Shown: positions 5,818 through 7,252 of the stretch, piece after piece | Layout of the letters: each line of letters begins with the position of its first letter | Position numbering within the stretch: position 1 is the stretch's first letter | Source of the DNA: an uncultured Verrucomicrobiota bacterium | Lineage (GTDB): Bacteria > Verrucomicrobiota > Verrucomicrobiia > Chthoniobacterales > SZAS-18 | Assembly: GCA_937873255.1 (NCBI GenBank) | Contig: CALMVM010000192.1 | Coordinates: forward strand, 1,229-8,480 | Direction of reading: 5' to 3' | DNA length: 7,252 nucleotides | Position numbers and translations under genes: made by a program | Notes under the pieces: model-generated | The model's database searches: none | The model's input: the letters and a program-made list of their open reading frames with translations, nothing else | What the model was told of the DNA's origin: nothing

Positions 5818-6303
5818 GTGAAAAGCCAACAGCCATCGACGGGCCGGGCCGGTCTCCACCTGCTCGGGCGCAGCGAGGCGCGCTATCCTTCCAAACCGGA
5901 TGTGAAGACGCTCGAAACGTTTGCGAACCGCTACGCCCGGCGCAACTACTGGATTCGCTTCGACTGCCCCGAATTCACGTCGATGTGCCCGGTCACGGGT
6001 CAGCCCGACTTCGCTAAAATCCGCATCGAATACGTCCCGGACGAACGTTGCGTCGAGACGAAGTCGCTCAAGTTTTATCTCGCGTCCTTCCGCAACACGC
6101 GTTCCTTCAACGAGGAGGTCGCCAACCGCATTCTCGACGACCTCATCAAGGCGTGCCAACCCCGCCGCGCCCGGGTGCACGGCGAGTTCGCGGCGCGCGG
6201 CGGTGTCAGCGTGACCGTCGATGCCGAGTATCCCGAGGAGACGACGGAACCCGTGCCGCCGCGTTTGAACGGCTCGACCCCTCATGAGCGGCGCAAACGG
6301 TGA
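5818..6303 (+). CDS. queF: NADPH-dependent 7-cyano-7-deazaguanine (preQ0) reductase, unimodular type
   Basis: Reduces the nitrile of preQ0 to the aminomethyl of preQ1, which is then inserted into tRNA on the way to queuosine. The 161 residues fit the short, single-domain type (about 150-165). PEFTSMCPVTGQPDF (51-65) holds the nucleophilic cysteine C57, which forms the covalent thioimide, and the acid D64. VETKSLK (79-85) is the family's ExKSxK motif. The substrate motif usually reading F-H-E is here FNEE (97-100), with Asn at 98 in place of the conserved His and E99 kept. The start is GTG 5818, the only plausible one in frame before the domain; residues 1-20 are variable. The end overlaps queC by 20 bases, implying coupling. 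No preQ1 riboswitch was recognised in the 50 bases before it. Confidence 0.93.
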   Translation: MKSQQPSTGRAGLHLLGRSEARYPSKPDVKTLETFANRYARRNYWIRFDCPEFTSMCPVTGQPDFAKIRIEYVPDERCVETKSLKFYLASFRNTRSFNEEVANRILDDLIKACQPRRARVHGEFAARGGVSVTVDAEYPEETTEPVPPRLNGSTPHERRKR

Positions 6304-6994
6304 GTCGGTCGTCCTGCTCAGCGGCGGGATGGACTCGGTGGCGGCGCTTTACGAAACGGTGCAACGCGGGCCGGTCGCGGCGACGCTGAGTTTCCACTAC
6401 GGCTCGAAGCACAACGACCGCGAGATTCCGTTCGCGGCGTGGCATTCGCAGAAGCTCGGCGTGCCGCATTTGACGATCCCGCTGGATTTCATCGGGCGGC
6501 ACTTCGCGTCCGACCTGCTGGCGGGCGGCGGCGAAGTGCCGAAGGGGCATTACGAGGAAGAGTCGATGAAAAAGACGGTGGTGCCCTTCCGCAACGGCAT
6601 CATGCTCGCGGTGGCGGCGGGCTTCGCCGAGAGCAAGGGGGCAAGCGCGCTCGTGATCGCCGCGCACGCGGGCGACCACGCGATCTACCCGGACTGCCGG
6701 GAGGATTTCATGCGCGCGATGGGCGACGCGATGCGGCTGGGGACCTACGCGGGGATCGAACTCGTGCGGCCGTTCATCCACCTGACCAAGACGCAAATCG
6801 CCGCGCGCGGGGCGGAACTCGGCGTGGATTTTTCCAGGACGTGGTCATGCTACGTCGGCGGCGAGACCCATTGCGGTGAGTGCGGGACGTGCGTGGAAAG
6901 GCGCGAGGCGTTCCAACTCGCGGGCCTCAACGATCCGACCGAGTACGCGAGCACAGGTCCCCTGCCCGCGCGTCCGGTGGCAACGGCCAATTGA
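6284..6994 (+). CDS. queC: 7-cyano-7-deazaguanine (preQ0) synthase
   Basis: ATP-dependent PP-loop enzyme that converts 7-carboxy-7-deazaguanine plus ammonia to preQ0, the substrate of the QueF encoded just upstream. It has 236 residues, close to the family norm. The PP-loop is LLSGGMDS (11-18). VPFRNGIM (100-107) and [12 protein letters not shown] (128-139) are typical QueC segments. The zinc site is formed by C189 (WSCYVGG), C197, C200 and C203 (CGECGTC), all present, so the protein looks intact. ATG 6284 lies inside the end of queF, with no visible Shine-Dalgarno, so translation probably depends on ribosomes finishing queF. queE starts 10 bases after its stop. Confidence 0.95.
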   Translation: MSGANGESVVLLSGGMDSVAALYETVQRGPVAATLSFHYGSKHNDREIPFAAWHSQKLGVPHLTIPLDFIGRHFASDLLAGGGEVPKGHYEEESMKKTVVPFRNGIMLAVAAGFAESKGASALVIAAHAGDHAIYPDCREDFMRAMGDAMRLGTYAGIELVRPFIHLTKTQIAARGAELGVDFSRTWSCYVGGETHCGECGTCVERREAFQLAGLNDPTEYASTGPLPARPVATAN

Positions 6995-6998
6995 AAGG
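6993..6998 (+). promoter_or_regulatory. Ribosome binding site deciding the queE start
   Basis: GAAAGG overlaps the queC TGA and lies six bases before GTG 7005. It supports this GTG as the queE start, since no other start codon in the frame is available between the queC stop and the conserved [11 protein letters not shown]. Confidence 0.5.
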
Positions 6999-7004
6999 CT
7001 CGCC

Positions 7005-7252
7005 GTGCTGATCTCGGAGATATTTTATTCGGTGCAAGGCGAGGGCGAACTCGTCGGCGTGCCGTCGGTGTTCGTGCGGACCTCGGGTTGCAACCTGCGC
7101 TGTGCGTGGTGCGATACGCCCTACGCCTCGTGGCATCCCGAGGGCGAACAGATGTCCGTCGAGGAAATCGTCGCGCGCGTGCGGGCGGTCCCCGCGCGGC
7201 CCGTAGGGCGCCCGGGCGGCGCACCCCGCGTTGCGCGCGGCCTCCCCGGGCG
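7005..7252 (+). CDS. queE: 7-carboxy-7-deazaguanine synthase, N-terminal 82 residues (cut by right edge)
   Basis: Radical-SAM enzyme that rearranges 6-carboxy-tetrahydropterin to 7-carboxy-7-deazaguanine, the substrate of Que[18 protein letters not shown] (4-20) is the family opening. The [4Fe-4S] cluster motif is C29, C33 and C36 in [15 protein letters not shown] (29-43). Residues 51-62 form the next helix. From about residue 66 the expected HVVLTGGEPM reads [10 protein letters not shown]: the frame is kept but the Thr and Glu of TGGEP, used for SAM binding, are lost. These changes lie in the last ~50 bases, so sequence error at a contig end is more likely than a broken gene. The GTG start has a GAAAGG ribosome site. 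The partner QueD, which makes the substrate, is not in the window. Confidence 0.9.
   Translation, partial: MLISEIFYSVQGEGELVGVPSVFVRTSGCNLRCAWCDTPYASWHPEGEQMSVEEIVARVRAVPARPVGRPGGAPRVARGLPG

Overview
The window is G+C-rich, densely coding bacterial chromosome. Gene content and protein style (a serine/threonine kinase fused to a TolB-like domain and TPR repeats, an FHA-ABC transporter, a glycine-rich RRM protein beside infA, a compact queF-queC-queE set) best fit Verrucomicrobiota, probably Opitutae/Opitutaceae. That placement rests on recalled family resemblance; there is no rRNA here to confirm it.

Left part (1-4266): a divergent signalling locus. On the minus strand, running off the left edge, is an FHA-domain ABC transporter ATPase (start at 949) behind a good sigma70-like promoter that would make a nearly leaderless mRNA. 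On the plus strand are a likely 63-residue proline-rich single-span membrane protein (1128-1319) and a 957-residue transmembrane Ser/Thr protein kinase carrying a TolB-like domain and TPR repeats (1393-4266). FHA domains bind phosphothreonine, so the kinase is an obvious candidate regulator of the transporter.

Middle part (4290-5070): a minus-strand pair, a 106-residue possible winged-helix protein (4799-4479) overlapping by ATGA a 54-residue zinc-ribbon protein (4482-4318). They converge on the kinase gene. A visibly less G+C-rich 271-base gap then separates them from the divergent RRM gene.

Right part (5071-7252): a glycine-rich RRM RNA-binding protein, a 16-bp terminator-like hairpin, infA (translation initiation factor IF-1), then queF, queC and queE in a tight cluster for 7-deazaguanine (preQ0/preQ1) synthesis leading to queuosine in tRNA. 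queE runs off the right edge. queD is not in the window.

Both extreme ends have damaged conserved motifs: the ABC D-loop at the left and the radical-SAM GGE motif at the right. The changes mostly look like A/T-to-G/C substitutions, which suggests low-quality contig ends rather than biology. I see no CRISPR, tRNA, rRNA or insertion sequence.
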